Below, one piece after another: positions 25,284 through 34,916 of a stretch of 64,000 nt of DNA. The position numbers and the translations under genes are program-made. The stretch lies in NCBI RefSeq assembly GCF_009741375.1, contig NZ_WOWP01000062.1, forward strand, positions 178,568 through 242,567, in the 5' to 3' direction. The stretch comes from Flavobacterium rakeshii (lineage in GTDB: Bacteria; Bacteroidota; Bacteroidia; Flavobacteriales; Flavobacteriaceae). The notes below the pieces were generated by a model that ran no database searches, was not told where the DNA came from, and saw only the letters and a program-made list of their open reading frames with translations. Within the stretch, counting starts at the first letter, position 1, and each line of letters opens with the position of its first letter.

Positions 25284-27419
25284 TTAACTAATCATTTCGC
25301 CATTGTTTACGCCATCGGCATCCGGATTAATGAAAACCAGTTTACCTTCGGCATTTTCAGTCATTAGTATCATACCCTGACTTTCCACACCTCTAAGGGC
25401 ACGAGGAGCAAGGTTAACAAGTACACTAACACGTTTACCAATAATGTCTTCCGGTTTAAAGCTTTCTGCAATACCCGAAACAATAGTACGTACATCAATA
25501 CCAGTATCTACCTTTAATACTAAAAGCTTATTGGCTTTCGGCATTTTTTCGGCTTCAAGAATAGTACCCGTGCGGATGTCCATTTTGGCAAAATCTTCAA
25601 ACGCGATGGTTTCTTTTTGAGGCTCGGCTTTTTTATTAGCAGCATTGTTGGCTGTTTTTGTAGCCTCAAGCTTATCTACCTGTTTTTGTATTTCTTCGTC
25701 TTCAATTTTAGCAAATAGCAGCTCTGCCTGTCCTATTTGGTGGTTGGCAGGGATAAGCTCGTGCTTAACGGCAATATCATTCCATGAAAGTTTGTGAGAC
25801 GATCTTTCGGCATCATTAAAGCTTAAAGTTTCATCAACTATTCCCATACTTTGTACAGAATGAGGAACATCATCCAACTTAAGGATGTCTTTAAGCTTAG
25901 CTGCTGTAAATGGCAGGAATGGCTCAGAAAGTACCGATAGGGCTGCGGCGATTTGCAGTGCCACATACATTTGTGTTTTTACCCTTTCCGGATTTTCCTT
26001 AACCATTTTCCAAGGCTCCTCATCGGCCAGGTATTTGTTACCAAGGCGGGCCAGGTTCATTAGTTCACCAAGGGCTTCTCTAAAACGGTAACGCTCTATT
26101 GAGCTAGCTATAACTGCAGGGTAGGCACGCATTTCGGTAAGTGTGGCTTCGTCTACATCGCTAAACTCGTTTGGAGCAGGTATAATACCGTTGTAATACT
26201 TGTTGGTAAGTACAACCACACGGTTAATAAAGTTACCAAAAATAGCAACCAGTTCGTTATTGTTTCTTGCCTGGAAATCTTTCCAGGTAAAGTCGTTGTC
26301 TTTTGTCTCAGGAGCGTTTGATGTAAGTGCATAGCGCAATACATCCTGTTTGCCTGGGAAATCTTCAAGGTACTCGTGTAACCATACTGCCCAGTTTTTA
26401 GAAGTAGACAGTTTGTTGCCTTCAAGGTTAAGGAACTCGTTTGCCGGAACGTTGTCAGGCAGTATGTACGATCCTTCGGCTTTAAGCATAGCAGGGAAAA
26501 TCACACAGTGGAAAACAATATTATCCTTTCCTATAAAGTGTACCAGCTTAGTATCGTTGCTTTTCCAGTAAGGCTCCCAGTCTTTGCCTTCACGCTGAGC
26601 CCACTCTTTTGTAGAGGAGATGTAACCAATAGGTGCGTCAAACCAAACGTAAAGTACTTTACCTTCGGCACCTTCTACAGGTACAGGGATACCCCAGTCA
26701 AGATCACGGGTTACTGCACGTGGTTTCAGTCCGTCATCCAACCATGATTTTACTTGACCGAATACATTAGGTTTCCAGTCATTTTTATGACCTTCCAGTA
26801 TCCATTCTCTTAAAAAAGCATCATACTGATCCAGCGGAAGGAACCAGTGTTTGGTTTCCTTTAAAACCGGTTTAGAGCCTGTTATGGTCGATTTCGGGTT
26901 AATAAGATCGGTAGCGTTAAGTGATGAACCACATTTTTCACACTGGTCACCATAAGCCTCCTCGTTACCACATTTAGGGCAGGTACCCGTTACAAAACGA
27001 TCGGCAAGGAACTGGTGTGCTTCTTCATCATAAAGCTGTTCGGTCACTTCTTCGATAAACTTACCGTCATTATACAGCTTTTTGAAAAACTCGCTGGCTG
27101 TTTCATGGTGTACTTTTGCCGAGGTACGCGAATAGTTGTCAAAAGAGATTCCAAAATCTTCAAAAGACTGTTTGATAATACTGTTGTATTTATCAATTAC
27201 CTGTTGTGGGGTAATGCCTTCTTTTTTCGCTTTCATAGATATGGCTACACCATGCTCATCACTTCCGCATATAAAAGCCACGTCTTTACCCTGTAACCTC
27301 AGGAAACGCGAATAAATATCAGAAGGAACATAAACACCCGCCAGGTGGCCTATGTGTATAGGACCATTGGTATAAGGCAATGCTGCCGTAACAGTATATC
27401 TTTTTGGATCTTGTAACAT
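25284..27419 (-). CDS. metG: Methionyl-tRNA synthetase
   Basis: 711 residues. Class I signature HIGH at 22-25 and the KMSKS equivalent KLSTS at 336-340. The zinc knuckle insert is present ([20 protein letters not shown]). Residues ~600-711 are the C-terminal tRNA-binding (EMAP-II-like) domain ([16 protein letters not shown] ... [17 protein letters not shown]), which dimerises the enzyme. A Lys/Ala-rich linker at ~575-600 joins them. Essential housekeeping enzyme, complete. A TACTTTTG -7-like box lies on the minus strand at 27442-27449. Confidence 0.98.
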   Translation of the reverse strand: MLQDPKRYTVTAALPYTNGPIHIGHLAGVYVPSDIYSRFLRLQGKDVAFICGSDEHGVAISMKAKKEGITPQQVIDKYNSIIKQSFEDFGISFDNYSRTSAKVHHETASEFFKKLYNDGKFIEEVTEQLYDEEAHQFLADRFVTGTCPKCGNEEAYGDQCEKCGSSLNATDLINPKSTITGSKPVLKETKHWFLPLDQYDAFLREWILEGHKNDWKPNVFGQVKSWLDDGLKPRAVTRDLDWGIPVPVEGAEGKVLYVWFDAPIGYISSTKEWAQREGKDWEPYWKSNDTKLVHFIGKDNIVFHCVIFPAMLKAEGSYILPDNVPANEFLNLEGNKLSTSKNWAVWLHEYLEDFPGKQDVLRYALTSNAPETKDNDFTWKDFQARNNNELVAIFGNFINRVVVLTNKYYNGIIPAPNEFSDVDEATLTEMRAYPAVIASSIERYRFREALGELMNLARLGNKYLADEEPWKMVKENPERVKTQMYVALQIAAALSVLSEPFLPFTAAKLKDILKLDDVPHSVQSMGIVDETLSFNDAERSSHKLSWNDIAVKHELIPANHQIGQAELLFAKIEDEEIQKQVDKLEATKTANNAANKKAEPQKETIAFEDFAKMDIRTGTILEAEKMPKANKLLVLKVDTGIDVRTIVSGIAESFKPEDIIGKRVSVLVNLAPRALRGVESQGMILMTENAEGKLVFINPDADGVNNGEMIS

Positions 27420-27582
27420 CTCGAAAATTTAAATTGAAACGCAAAAGTACAAATAATTAGCGTTATTTATTCTACCTTATTATAGTAATACCACTCTGCT
27501 TAATTTTGTATAATTGTTAAGAATTGAGATCGTGCTTAGTCCATATTTTTCGTTAAGTTTGTTTAACTGAAAAAATAAACGA

Positions 27583-28563
27583 ATGCAAAGGAGAATCACG
27601 ATTTTAAAAGCCGTTTTAGTTTTAACAGTAATACAGTTCACATCCCAAATACAAGCACAAAACCTTATGAAAATTCCGCCATATCTTACTAAAGGAGATA
27701 CTGTGGCTATTGTTGCCACTGCCCGTAAAATTGAAGCACAGCACCTGCAGCCTGCCATAGATTTGCTTAAAAGCTGGGGGCTTAACGTGGTGCTGGGAAA
27801 AACCATAGGTAAGGAAAACAATCAGTTAGCAGGGGCCGACTGGCAGCGTGCTACCGATTTTCAGGAGATGATAGATGATCCTTCCATAAAAGCCGTGTGG
27901 TGTGCCAAAGGAGGCTACGGTACCGTGAGAATGATAGACAGGGTAAAGTTTGATAATTTTAAAAAACACCCTAAATGGATTATAGGGTTTAGTGATGCTA
28001 CCGTACTGCACAGCCATATCAATAACATGGATATAGCCACTATACACGGTATTATGTGTGTAAGCACTTTACATGCTACCAGTGAGGCTAAGGAAACTCT
28101 TCGCAGGGCTTTGTTTGGTGAAAAGCTGGAATATAATATCGAACCACATTCTTTCAATAAAGCAGGCAAAGCAACCGGTGAGCTTGTAGGGGGTAACCTT
28201 TCGGTGTTGTATAGTATTGTAGGGTCTGAATCGGAAGTGGATTATAAAGGTAAGATTCTTTTTATTGAAGATCTTGATGAATACCTGTACCACATTGACC
28301 GAATGATGATGAACCTGAAACGTAACGGTTATTTTAAAAACGTAAAAGGTATTATTATAGGGGGGATGACCAAAATGAATGATAACGACATTCCATGGGG
28401 TCATGATGCTTTAGAGATTATTAAGGATATTACCAAAGACTACGATATTCCTATCTGTTTTAATTTCCCTGCCGGACATATGAAAGACAACAGGGCACTT
28501 GTTATGGGCAAGGAAATTACCCTTGAGGTAACTGCCAAAGGCACTAAAGTGGTATTTCAATAA
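27583..28563 (+). CDS. LD-carboxypeptidase (peptidase family S66), exported
   Basis: 326 residues. The first ~27 residues are a signal peptide ending in IQAQ, so the enzyme is exported, unlike the cytosolic LdcA of E. coli. The Ser nucleophile is in WIIGFSDATVLH, the Glu in FIEDLDEYLYHIDRM and the His in CFNFPAGHMKDNRA, matching the family Ser-Glu-His triad. It should remove the terminal D-Ala from peptidoglycan tetrapeptides or act on related peptides. Its stop overlaps the yraN-like start by one base (TAATG). Confidence 0.9.
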   Translation: MQRRITILKAVLVLTVIQFTSQIQAQNLMKIPPYLTKGDTVAIVATARKIEAQHLQPAIDLLKSWGLNVVLGKTIGKENNQLAGADWQRATDFQEMIDDPSIKAVWCAKGGYGTVRMIDRVKFDNFKKHPKWIIGFSDATVLHSHINNMDIATIHGIMCVSTLHATSEAKETLRRALFGEKLEYNIEPHSFNKAGKATGELVGGNLSVLYSIVGSESEVDYKGKILFIEDLDEYLYHIDRMMMNLKRNGYFKNVKGIIIGGMTKMNDNDIPWGHDALEIIKDITKDYDIPICFNFPAGHMKDNRALVMGKEITLEVTAKGTKVVFQ

Positions 28564-28922
28564 TGGCCGAGCATAACGACCTTGGTAAACAGGGGGAAGA
28601 GCTTGCTGTCGATTTTTTACGCAAAAACGGCTATGATATACTGGAAACCAACTGGGTGTATCAAAAAGCCGAAATTGATATTATTGCCAAAAAAGAGGAT
28701 ACACTTGCTGTAGTGGAAGTAAAGACCAGATCGAGCCTCGATTTTGGACTTCCTCAGGATTTTGTAACTCCAAAAAAGATAAAATTACTTGTAAAGGCTG
28801 TAGATGAATATGTTACGGTGAACGACCTTGATGTAGAGATACGTTTTGACATTGTATCGATTTATAACAAAAAAGGCGATTTTGTTATAGAACATATAGT
28901 TGACGCTTTTTTTTATTTTTAG
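28563..28922 (+). CDS. YraN/UPF0102-family nuclease-like protein
   Basis: 119 residues with the whole family pattern: GKQGEELAVDFLRKNGYDILETNW at the start and the restriction-endonuclease-like core (AEIDIIAKKEDTLAVVEVKTRS), with the Asp and the E-V-K set that would bind metal. Family function is not settled; a DNA or RNA processing role is assumed. Translationally coupled to the LD-carboxypeptidase gene. Confidence 0.92.
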   Translation: MAEHNDLGKQGEELAVDFLRKNGYDILETNWVYQKAEIDIIAKKEDTLAVVEVKTRSSLDFGLPQDFVTPKKIKLLVKAVDEYVTVNDLDVEIRFDIVSIYNKKGDFVIEHIVDAFFYF

Positions 28923-28999
28923 TTGTTAAATATTTAACAATTATTTTTATTTTTTATATTTGTTACGGGAAAAGACTTTACGTAACAACCATTTAAGCT

Positions 29000-29662
29000 A
29001 TGAAAACTATTTCTTCTGTAGTGGAACACTACATTAAGACCAAGCCCTTTTTATTAAGTGCTTTGTCACAAGGGATCATTAACCTTACCTCCCTTGCAAG
29101 GACCATGATGCCGGAACTTGAACAGGAGATAGGGAAAGATGTAAAACAGGGAGCCGTTGTAATGTCCCTTAAACGACTTTCTGAAGACCTTGATTTCAGG
29201 GTGAATCACAAAATTGTAAAAGTACTGCGATCTATTGGCGAGATCACGGTAAGGTCATCACTAACTGATTACACTTTTGCTATTTCCGACACGATTTTAA
29301 ACAAACAGGCTGATTTGATATCAAATATCAATTCGTTCCCTGAGGTTTTCTATACCTCTTCAAGAGGTGTAAACGAAACCAATATCGTGGTAAGTTCATC
29401 CATTAATCACATCGTTGAGAAACTATTTGTCGACGAAAAACAAATTGAACGTACCGATAACCTGGCCTCTATTACGGTAAAACTTCCAAAGGATAACATT
29501 TCCACTCCGGGGGTTTATTACTACATTTTCCAGAGACTGGCGTGGGAGGGTATTATTATCAACGAGGTTATTTCAACTTCTTATGAGTTTACCATACTGG
29601 TAAGCGAGCAGGAGGTAGATGTTGCCTTTAAGGTTATAAAAGACCTAAAGAACCTAAGCTAA
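29000..29662 (+). CDS. Flavobacterial ACT-domain protein (often mislabelled aspartate kinase)
   Basis: 220 residues. The N-terminal ~75 residues are helical with a short HTH-like pattern (GIINLTSLARTMMPEL, GAVVMSLKRLSED). The C-terminal ~140 residues resemble two ACT-type repeats: NLASITVKLPKDNISTPGVYYYIFQRLAWEGIIINEV and EFTILVSEQEVDVAFKVIKDL are clearly ACT-like. No kinase domain is present, so the label aspartate kinase that such proteins often carry would be wrong. A ligand-sensing regulatory role, perhaps for an amino acid, is inferred. Confidence 0.7.
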   Translation: MKTISSVVEHYIKTKPFLLSALSQGIINLTSLARTMMPELEQEIGKDVKQGAVVMSLKRLSEDLDFRVNHKIVKVLRSIGEITVRSSLTDYTFAISDTILNKQADLISNINSFPEVFYTSSRGVNETNIVVSSSINHIVEKLFVDEKQIERTDNLASITVKLPKDNISTPGVYYYIFQRLAWEGIIINEVISTSYEFTILVSEQEVDVAFKVIKDLKNLS

Positions 29663-29697
29663 TCAGAGTAAAACGATTATTGCAAAATATTACTTTC

Positions 29698-29730
29698 AAT
29701 AAACCCTTTCTTTTTTAGAAGGGGTTTATT
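29698..29730 (+). terminator. Terminator of the ACT-domain gene
   Basis: Thirteen-pair stem (AATAAACCCTTTC with GAAGGGGTTTATT, one G-U pair), followed by T-rich sequence. Confidence 0.75.
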
Positions 29731-29751
29731 GTTTTATTGAAAAATTAGATA

Positions 29752-29780
29752 TACTTTTGTAGAGTGATTAGTCGGTCAAG
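29752..29780 (+). promoter_or_regulatory. Candidate promoter box and TetR operator before the TetR gene
   Basis: TACTTTTG (29752-29759) fits the -7 consensus. Just after it, GTGATTAGTCGGTCAAG (29764-29780) sits where RNA polymerase would start and ends nine bases before the ATG. A close copy precedes the next gene (30374-30389), which suggests a shared operator. Confidence 0.5.
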
Positions 29781-29788
29781 ATAAAAAA

Positions 29789-30349
29789 ATGGATAAACAG
29801 GAAATCATATTAATTACAGCTTTAAGGCTTTTTGTGCAAAACGGGTTCCATGCAACCCCTACCAGCAAAATAGCTAAAGAGGCCGGTGTGGCAAATGGTA
29901 CCCTGTTCCATTATTATAAAACCAAGGAAGACCTTATTGTTTCGCTTTATCTGTATATAAAGTCGAAAATGGGCGCATACATAGATGAGCAGGTTAAGCC
30001 TGATACTGATGCTAAGGCTTATTTTAAAGGTCAGTTTAAAGCAGTAGTAGAATGGTCTATGGAAAACAGGGATGAGTTTTATTATGCCCAGTTGTTTACC
30101 AATTCGCCGTTTGCAGCATTACTGTCGCCGGAAGATGTAAAGAAATCACTTAAAAAGAGTTGCGACCAGATACAGGAGGCTATTGATGCCGGAGTAATAA
30201 AAGCACGTGATGTAGACTTTATTTACACCATTATGGGGAGTCATATTTTCGGGCTGTATACCTACCTTATCAAAAACAATTTCAGTAAAACAAAACAGCA
30301 GCAGGTAATACAGGACAGCCTGGATATGCTTTGGGGTATGTTATCGTGA
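29789..30349 (+). CDS. TetR-family repressor
   Basis: 186 residues. N-terminal helix-turn-helix at about 6-50 with the family signature (ALRLFVQNGFHATPTSKIAKEAGVANGTLFHYYKTKEDL). The C-terminal ~130 residues are helical and would bind a ligand; no family-specific signature was recognised. Upstream of a metallo-hydrolase gene with a 44-base gap. The same operator-like word stands before both genes, so it probably represses itself and its neighbour. Confidence 0.92.
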   Translation: MDKQEIILITALRLFVQNGFHATPTSKIAKEAGVANGTLFHYYKTKEDLIVSLYLYIKSKMGAYIDEQVKPDTDAKAYFKGQFKAVVEWSMENRDEFYYAQLFTNSPFAALLSPEDVKKSLKKSCDQIQEAIDAGVIKARDVDFIYTIMGSHIFGLYTYLIKNNFSKTKQQQVIQDSLDMLWGMLS

Positions 30350-30373
30350 AAAAAAATTTGAGTACAAATTAGA

Positions 30374-30389
30374 GTGAGTAGTCAATCAA
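30374..30389 (+). promoter_or_regulatory. Second copy of the TetR operator-like site
   Basis: GTGAGTAGTCAATCAA matches the 29764 site at 13 of 16 positions and ends four bases before the metallo-hydrolase ATG, where it would block transcription or translation initiation. Confidence 0.45.
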
Positions 30390-30393
30390 TATA

Positions 30394-31521
30394 ATGAAAA
30401 GAGTAAAAAAAATAATTAAAAGAATATTTATGTCAATACTAATTGTCATAGCGTTGCTGGTAGTAGCAATAGCTATTTTTATGCAACAGCCTCAGTTTGG
30501 TAAGCAACCCGAAGGGGCAAGGTTGGAAAGAATTAAACAGTCGCCTAATTACAGGGACGGCAAATTTCAAAACCTTAGCCATACGCCCGATTTGGCTGAA
30601 GGCACCAGCTATTATACCGTATTTAAGGAGTTTTTCTTTGGGAAAAACAAACGTAACAAGCCTAAGGACAGTATTCCTACTAAAAAGGAAGACTTGCTAC
30701 ATTTAGACCCTGAGGAAAATGTACTGGTGTGGTTTGGGCATTCGTCCTATTTTATGCAAGCAGACGGTAAAACCATATTGGTAGACCCTGTATTTAGCGG
30801 AAGTGTATCGCCGGTTAGTTTTACAAACAAAGCATATCCGGGGAGTGATGCCTACACAGTAGAGGACTTACCGGAAATAGATGTACTTTTTATAAGCCAT
30901 GACCACTGGGATCACCTGGACTATGAAACCGTTTTAAAACTTAAAACTAAAGTGAAAAAAGTGGTGACGGGATTAGGTACGGCACAGCACCTTGAGTACT
31001 GGGGGTATGATACAGCTATTATTGAAGAAAAGGATTGGGGTGAGCATGTGGATTTAGGTGACGGATTCTCGGTAGATGTCACTCCGGCAAGACACTTTTC
31101 TGGTAGAGGTTTTAGCAGGAATAAGGCACTATGGGTATCGTTTGTGTTTAAAACACCAAGCATGAAACTGTTTTTAGGAGGAGATTCGGGGTACGATTAT
31201 TTCTTTAAAGAGATAGGTGATAAGTACGGTCCGTTTGATTTAGCTATACTGGAATGCGGGCAATACAACGAGTACTGGAAATATATACATATGATGCCCG
31301 AGCAGGTGGCGCAGGCTGCAACCGACTTAAAGACCGAAAGGCTGATGCCGGTACACTGGTCAAAATTTTCACTGGCACTGCATGCCTGGGACGAATCTAT
31401 AAAAACGGTAACCGAAGCAGCAGCAGAAAAGAACCTGCCGTTACTAACACCAATGATTGGCGAAAAAGTAAATATTATAGGGGAACCCGTTAAAGAACAA
31501 TGGTGGAATACTATAGAGTAA
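30394..31521 (+). CDS. Membrane-anchored MBL-fold metallo-hydrolase (UlaG/NAPE-PLD-like)
   Basis: 375 residues. A single N-terminal membrane helix (about 9-30, IFMSILIVIALLVVAIAIF) anchors it; the MBL domain starts near residue 105. Metal ligands: FISHDHWDHLDY (HxHxDH), His in PARHFSGRG, Asp in LGGDSGYDYF and the last His in MPVHWSKFSL. This HW pattern is seen in UlaG-like and phospholipase D-like MBL proteins. Substrate unknown, a lipid being possible given the anchor (inference). Regulated with the TetR gene upstream. Confidence 0.9.
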   Translation: MKRVKKIIKRIFMSILIVIALLVVAIAIFMQQPQFGKQPEGARLERIKQSPNYRDGKFQNLSHTPDLAEGTSYYTVFKEFFFGKNKRNKPKDSIPTKKEDLLHLDPEENVLVWFGHSSYFMQADGKTILVDPVFSGSVSPVSFTNKAYPGSDAYTVEDLPEIDVLFISHDHWDHLDYETVLKLKTKVKKVVTGLGTAQHLEYWGYDTAIIEEKDWGEHVDLGDGFSVDVTPARHFSGRGFSRNKALWVSFVFKTPSMKLFLGGDSGYDYFFKEIGDKYGPFDLAILECGQYNEYWKYIHMMPEQVAQAATDLKTERLMPVHWSKFSLALHAWDESIKTVTEAAAEKNLPLLTPMIGEKVNIIGEPVKEQWWNTIE

Positions 31522-31522
31522 T

Positions 31523-31553
31523 AAAAAAGCACTGATACAATCAGTGCTTTTTT
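31523..31553. terminator. Terminator between the metallo-hydrolase and mfd
   Basis: Fourteen-base perfect stem AAAAAAGCACTGAT / ATCAGTGCTTTTTT with loop ACA; bidirectional between convergent genes. Confidence 0.87.
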
Positions 31554-31556
31554 ATT

Positions 31557-34500
31557 TTATTCAAAAACCATATCAAGAAGCTCTTTGGCTTTCTTCACTG
31601 ATTTTACATTATCAAAAGTAATAAGTAATCGCAGTCCGTTTTTGGTTTGTTTTTCCTTCATACGGATAAGCGTTGGGTTTTTTTGTACAAACTGAAGTAC
31701 CTTATGGAAGTTGCCCGACTGGTAAAAGGCTGATTGTTGGTCTGACACGAAATAGCCCAGCATTTTACCTTGTTTAAGTACCAGTTTTTCAATACCCATT
31801 TTTGTAGCGACCCATTTAATACGCATACTGGTAAGCAGTGCTTCAGCCTGTTTTGGCAATGCCCCGAAACGATCTGTTAACTTTTGCTCAAAAGCTACCA
31901 GTTCTTCTTCGTTCTTAATATTACCCAGTTCGTTATACAGGTTAAGCCTTTCGGTTATGTTGTTTACATACTCGTCTGGGAACAGCAGTTCGAAGTCGGT
32001 ATCAATCTGTATGTCTTTTACATATTCTTTTTCGGTAGTGCCTTCTACTTCTTCATACAGGTCCTTAAACTCATTTTCTTTAAGTTCCTCTATGGCTTCA
32101 TTCATAATTTTCTGGTAGGTTTCAAAACCTATCTCGTTTATAAACCCGCTTTGTTCACCACCCAGTAAGTCACCCGCACCTCTGATCTCAAGGTCTTTCA
32201 TGGCAATGTTAAACCCACTGCCTAAATCACTAAACTGCTCTAAAGCCTGTATACGCTTACGGGCATCTTCGGTCATTGCCGAATATGGTGGCGTTATAAA
32301 GTAACAAAAGGCTTTTTTATTGCTTCGGCCTACACGCCCGCGCATTTGGTGCAGGTCACTAAGCCCGAAGTTATTCGCATTGTTTATAAAAATGGTATTG
32401 GCATTAGGTACGTCAAGTCCGCTCTCAATAATGGTAGTGGCTACCAGTACATCAAAATCGCCATCCATAAAGGCAAGCATAAGCTCTTCCAGCTTTTTAC
32501 CTTCCATCTGGCCGTGACCCACGCCTACTTTGGCTCCCGGTACAAGGCGCTGTATCATTCCGGCAACCTCTTTAATATTCTCAATGCGGTTGTTTATAAA
32601 GTATACCTGTCCGCCACGTTGTATTTCATACGAAATGGCATCGCGTATAATTTCTTCATTAAAGCCTACCACCTGCGTTTCTATAGGGTAACGGTTAGGC
32701 GGAGGCGTAGTAATTACTGATAAATCCCTTGCGGCCATCAGTGAGAACTGAAGCGTTCTTGGGATAGGGGTAGCTGTTAGGGTAAGGGTATCTACGTTTT
32801 GGGCAATGGTTTTAAGTTTGTCTTTTACGTTTACACCAAACTTCTGTTCCTCGTCTACTATTAAAAGTCCAAGGTTTTTAAACACCACACTTTTATTAGT
32901 AAGCTGATGCGTACCTATAATAATGTCCAGTTTACCATCGGCAAGGTCTTTAAGCGTTTCGCTTTTTTGTTTTGCCGTACGGAAACGGTTCACATAACCT
33001 ATGGAAACAGGCATGTCCTTTAAACGTTCGCGGAATGTTTTATAATGCTGGAAAGCCAGTATGGTAGTAGGTACCAGTATGGCAACCTGCTTACCATTAT
33101 CTACAGCTTTAAAAGCAGCACGTATGGCAACCTCAGTTTTACCAAAGCCTACATCACCACATACCAGGCGGTCCATTGGGCGCTCGCTTTCCATATCGGC
33201 TTTTACATCACGGGTAGCCGTAATCTGATCCGGGGTGTCTTCATAAATGAAAGACGATTCCAGTTCGGCCTGCAAGTAACTGTCGGGTGCATACTGGAAA
33301 CCTTTTTCCAGCCTTCGCTTGGCATACAGTTGTATAAGGTTAAAGGCAATATGCTTAACCCTGGCTTTGGTTTTCTGTTTAAGGGTTTTCCATGCACTCG
33401 ATCCCAGTTTGTAAATTTTGGGAGGTGTACCGTCTTTTCCGTTGTACTTAGATATTTTGTGTAACGAGTGTATGCTTACATATACAATATCGTTATCGGC
33501 ATATACCAGTTTTATGGCTTCCTGTGTTTTGCCCTCTACCTGTATTTTTTGTAGTCCGCCAAATTTACCAATACCGTGGTCAATATGGGTAACATAATCA
33601 CCTACCGATAATGAGTTAAGCTCTTTAAGCGTAATGGTTTGTTTTTTGGAATACCCGTTTTTGATATTAAACTTATGGTAACGCTCAAATATCTGGTGAT
33701 CGGTATAACAAACCAGTTGATTTTCTTCGTCTATAAACCCTTCGTAAATAGGGAATACAACGGTTTTATATTGTTTACGGATGTCTTCATGATTTGCTTC
33801 GTCAAGGCTTTCAAAAATATCGTGAAAACGCTTGGCCTGCGATTCGCTCGCGCAAAACAGGTAGTTTTTATATCCGTTAGTATGATTGTCGTTAAGATTG
33901 TTAAGCAGCAGGTCAAACTGTTTGTTAAACGATGGCTGCGGCTGTATGTAAAACTCAAAGGTCTTTTGGGTTTTAAATATTGGCTTGGAGCCCATTTCGG
34001 CAATAGTAAAATCTAAAGCCTTTTTTATGAACGACTGCTGGTTAAGGAAAAGCTCTTCGGGTGAAGCGTGCTTAATATCCTTACTTAGTTTTTCGAAGGC
34101 ATCGCCCGCCTTGTTGAACAGGTTGTCCAGCTGGCTTAAAAGTCCTTCAGTATTTTGTATAAAGAGTACGGTTTTTTCGTTTATGTAGTCTAAAAAGCTT
34201 TCGCGGCTCTCCTGCATAAACTTGTTTTCCATGTTAGGGATAACCGTGATTTTTTTCTGCTTTTCGAGCGACAACTGTGTTTCCACATCAAAGGTACGGA
34301 TGCTGTCTACCTCATTACCGAAGAATTCTATACGGTAAGGGTTATCGTTAGAGAACGAGAACACGTCTACAATACCACCACGAACGGAGAACTCTCCGGG
34401 TTCGGTTACAAAATCCACACGGCGGAACTCATACTCAAACAATACCTCATTTATAAAATCGATAGATACCTGATCGTTCACCGCTACTTTAAGGGTGTTT

Positions 34501-34916
34501 TTGTCCAAATCCTTGCGGGTAACTACCTTTTCAAAAAGCGCTTCGGGATACGAAATGATAACTGCCGGTTTTTTACGCGAATTGATTCGGTTAAGCACCT
34601 CAGCTCTCAGCAGTACATTGGCGTTATCGGTTTCCTCTATCTGGTAGGGCCTGCGGTAAGAGCCCGGGTAAAACAACACATCATCTGTCCCTATAAGCTG
34701 TTCTAAATCGTTAAGGTAATAGGCTGCCTCTTCCTTGTCTTTAAGTATAAGAAGGAACGGAAGCTGGGTAAGCCTGAATAATGGAGCCGTAACAAATGAC
34801 AGGGACGAACCCACAAGTCCTTTTACATGCAGTTTGTTTTCACGTTGCAGCAGGCTTTCGCTAATTTGTTTGACTTTGGCCGACTGGCTGTATTTTTCTA
34901 AAATTTCCGGTTTCAA
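31557..34916 (-). CDS. mfd: Transcription-repair coupling factor
   Basis: 1119 residues (E. coli 1148). UvrB-like N-terminal part, the RNA-polymerase interaction domain (~435-510; LNSLSVGDYVTHIDHGIGKF), then SF2 motor with Walker A CGDVGFGKTE, Walker B VDEEQKFGV and TATPIPRTLQ, and C-terminal TRCF domain. It pushes stalled polymerase off lesions and recruits UvrA. The first in-frame start is TTG at 34914-34916, only one codon after a stop; TTGA overlaps the lipoprotein stop, so translation is probably coupled. Confidence 0.97.
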   Translation of the reverse strand: MKPEILEKYSQSAKVKQISESLLQRENKLHVKGLVGSSLSFVTAPLFRLTQLPFLLILKDKEEAAYYLNDLEQLIGTDDVLFYPGSYRRPYQIEETDNANVLLRAEVLNRINSRKKPAVIISYPEALFEKVVTRKDLDKNTLKVAVNDQVSIDFINEVLFEYEFRRVDFVTEPGEFSVRGGIVDVFSFSNDNPYRIEFFGNEVDSIRTFDVETQLSLEKQKKITVIPNMENKFMQESRESFLDYINEKTVLFIQNTEGLLSQLDNLFNKAGDAFEKLSKDIKHASPEELFLNQQSFIKKALDFTIAEMGSKPIFKTQKTFEFYIQPQPSFNKQFDLLLNNLNDNHTNGYKNYLFCASESQAKRFHDIFESLDEANHEDIRKQYKTVVFPIYEGFIDEENQLVCYTDHQIFERYHKFNIKNGYSKKQTITLKELNSLSVGDYVTHIDHGIGKFGGLQKIQVEGKTQEAIKLVYADNDIVYVSIHSLHKISKYNGKDGTPPKIYKLGSSAWKTLKQKTKARVKHIAFNLIQLYAKRRLEKGFQYAPDSYLQAELESSFIYEDTPDQITATRDVKADMESERPMDRLVCGDVGFGKTEVAIRAAFKAVDNGKQVAILVPTTILAFQHYKTFRERLKDMPVSIGYVNRFRTAKQKSETLKDLADGKLDIIIGTHQLTNKSVVFKNLGLLIVDEEQKFGVNVKDKLKTIAQNVDTLTLTATPIPRTLQFSLMAARDLSVITTPPPNRYPIETQVVGFNEEIIRDAISYEIQRGGQVYFINNRIENIKEVAGMIQRLVPGAKVGVGHGQMEGKKLEELMLAFMDGDFDVLVATTIIESGLDVPNANTIFINNANNFGLSDLHQMRGRVGRSNKKAFCYFITPPYSAMTEDARKRIQALEQFSDLGSGFNIAMKDLEIRGAGDLLGGEQSGFINEIGFETYQKIMNEAIEELKENEFKDLYEEVEGTTEKEYVKDIQIDTDFELLFPDEYVNNITERLNLYNELGNIKNEEELVAFEQKLTDRFGALPKQAEALLTSMRIKWVATKMGIEKLVLKQGKMLGYFVSDQQSAFYQSGNFHKVLQFVQKNPTLIRMKEKQTKNGLRLLITFDNVKSVKKAKELLDMVFE

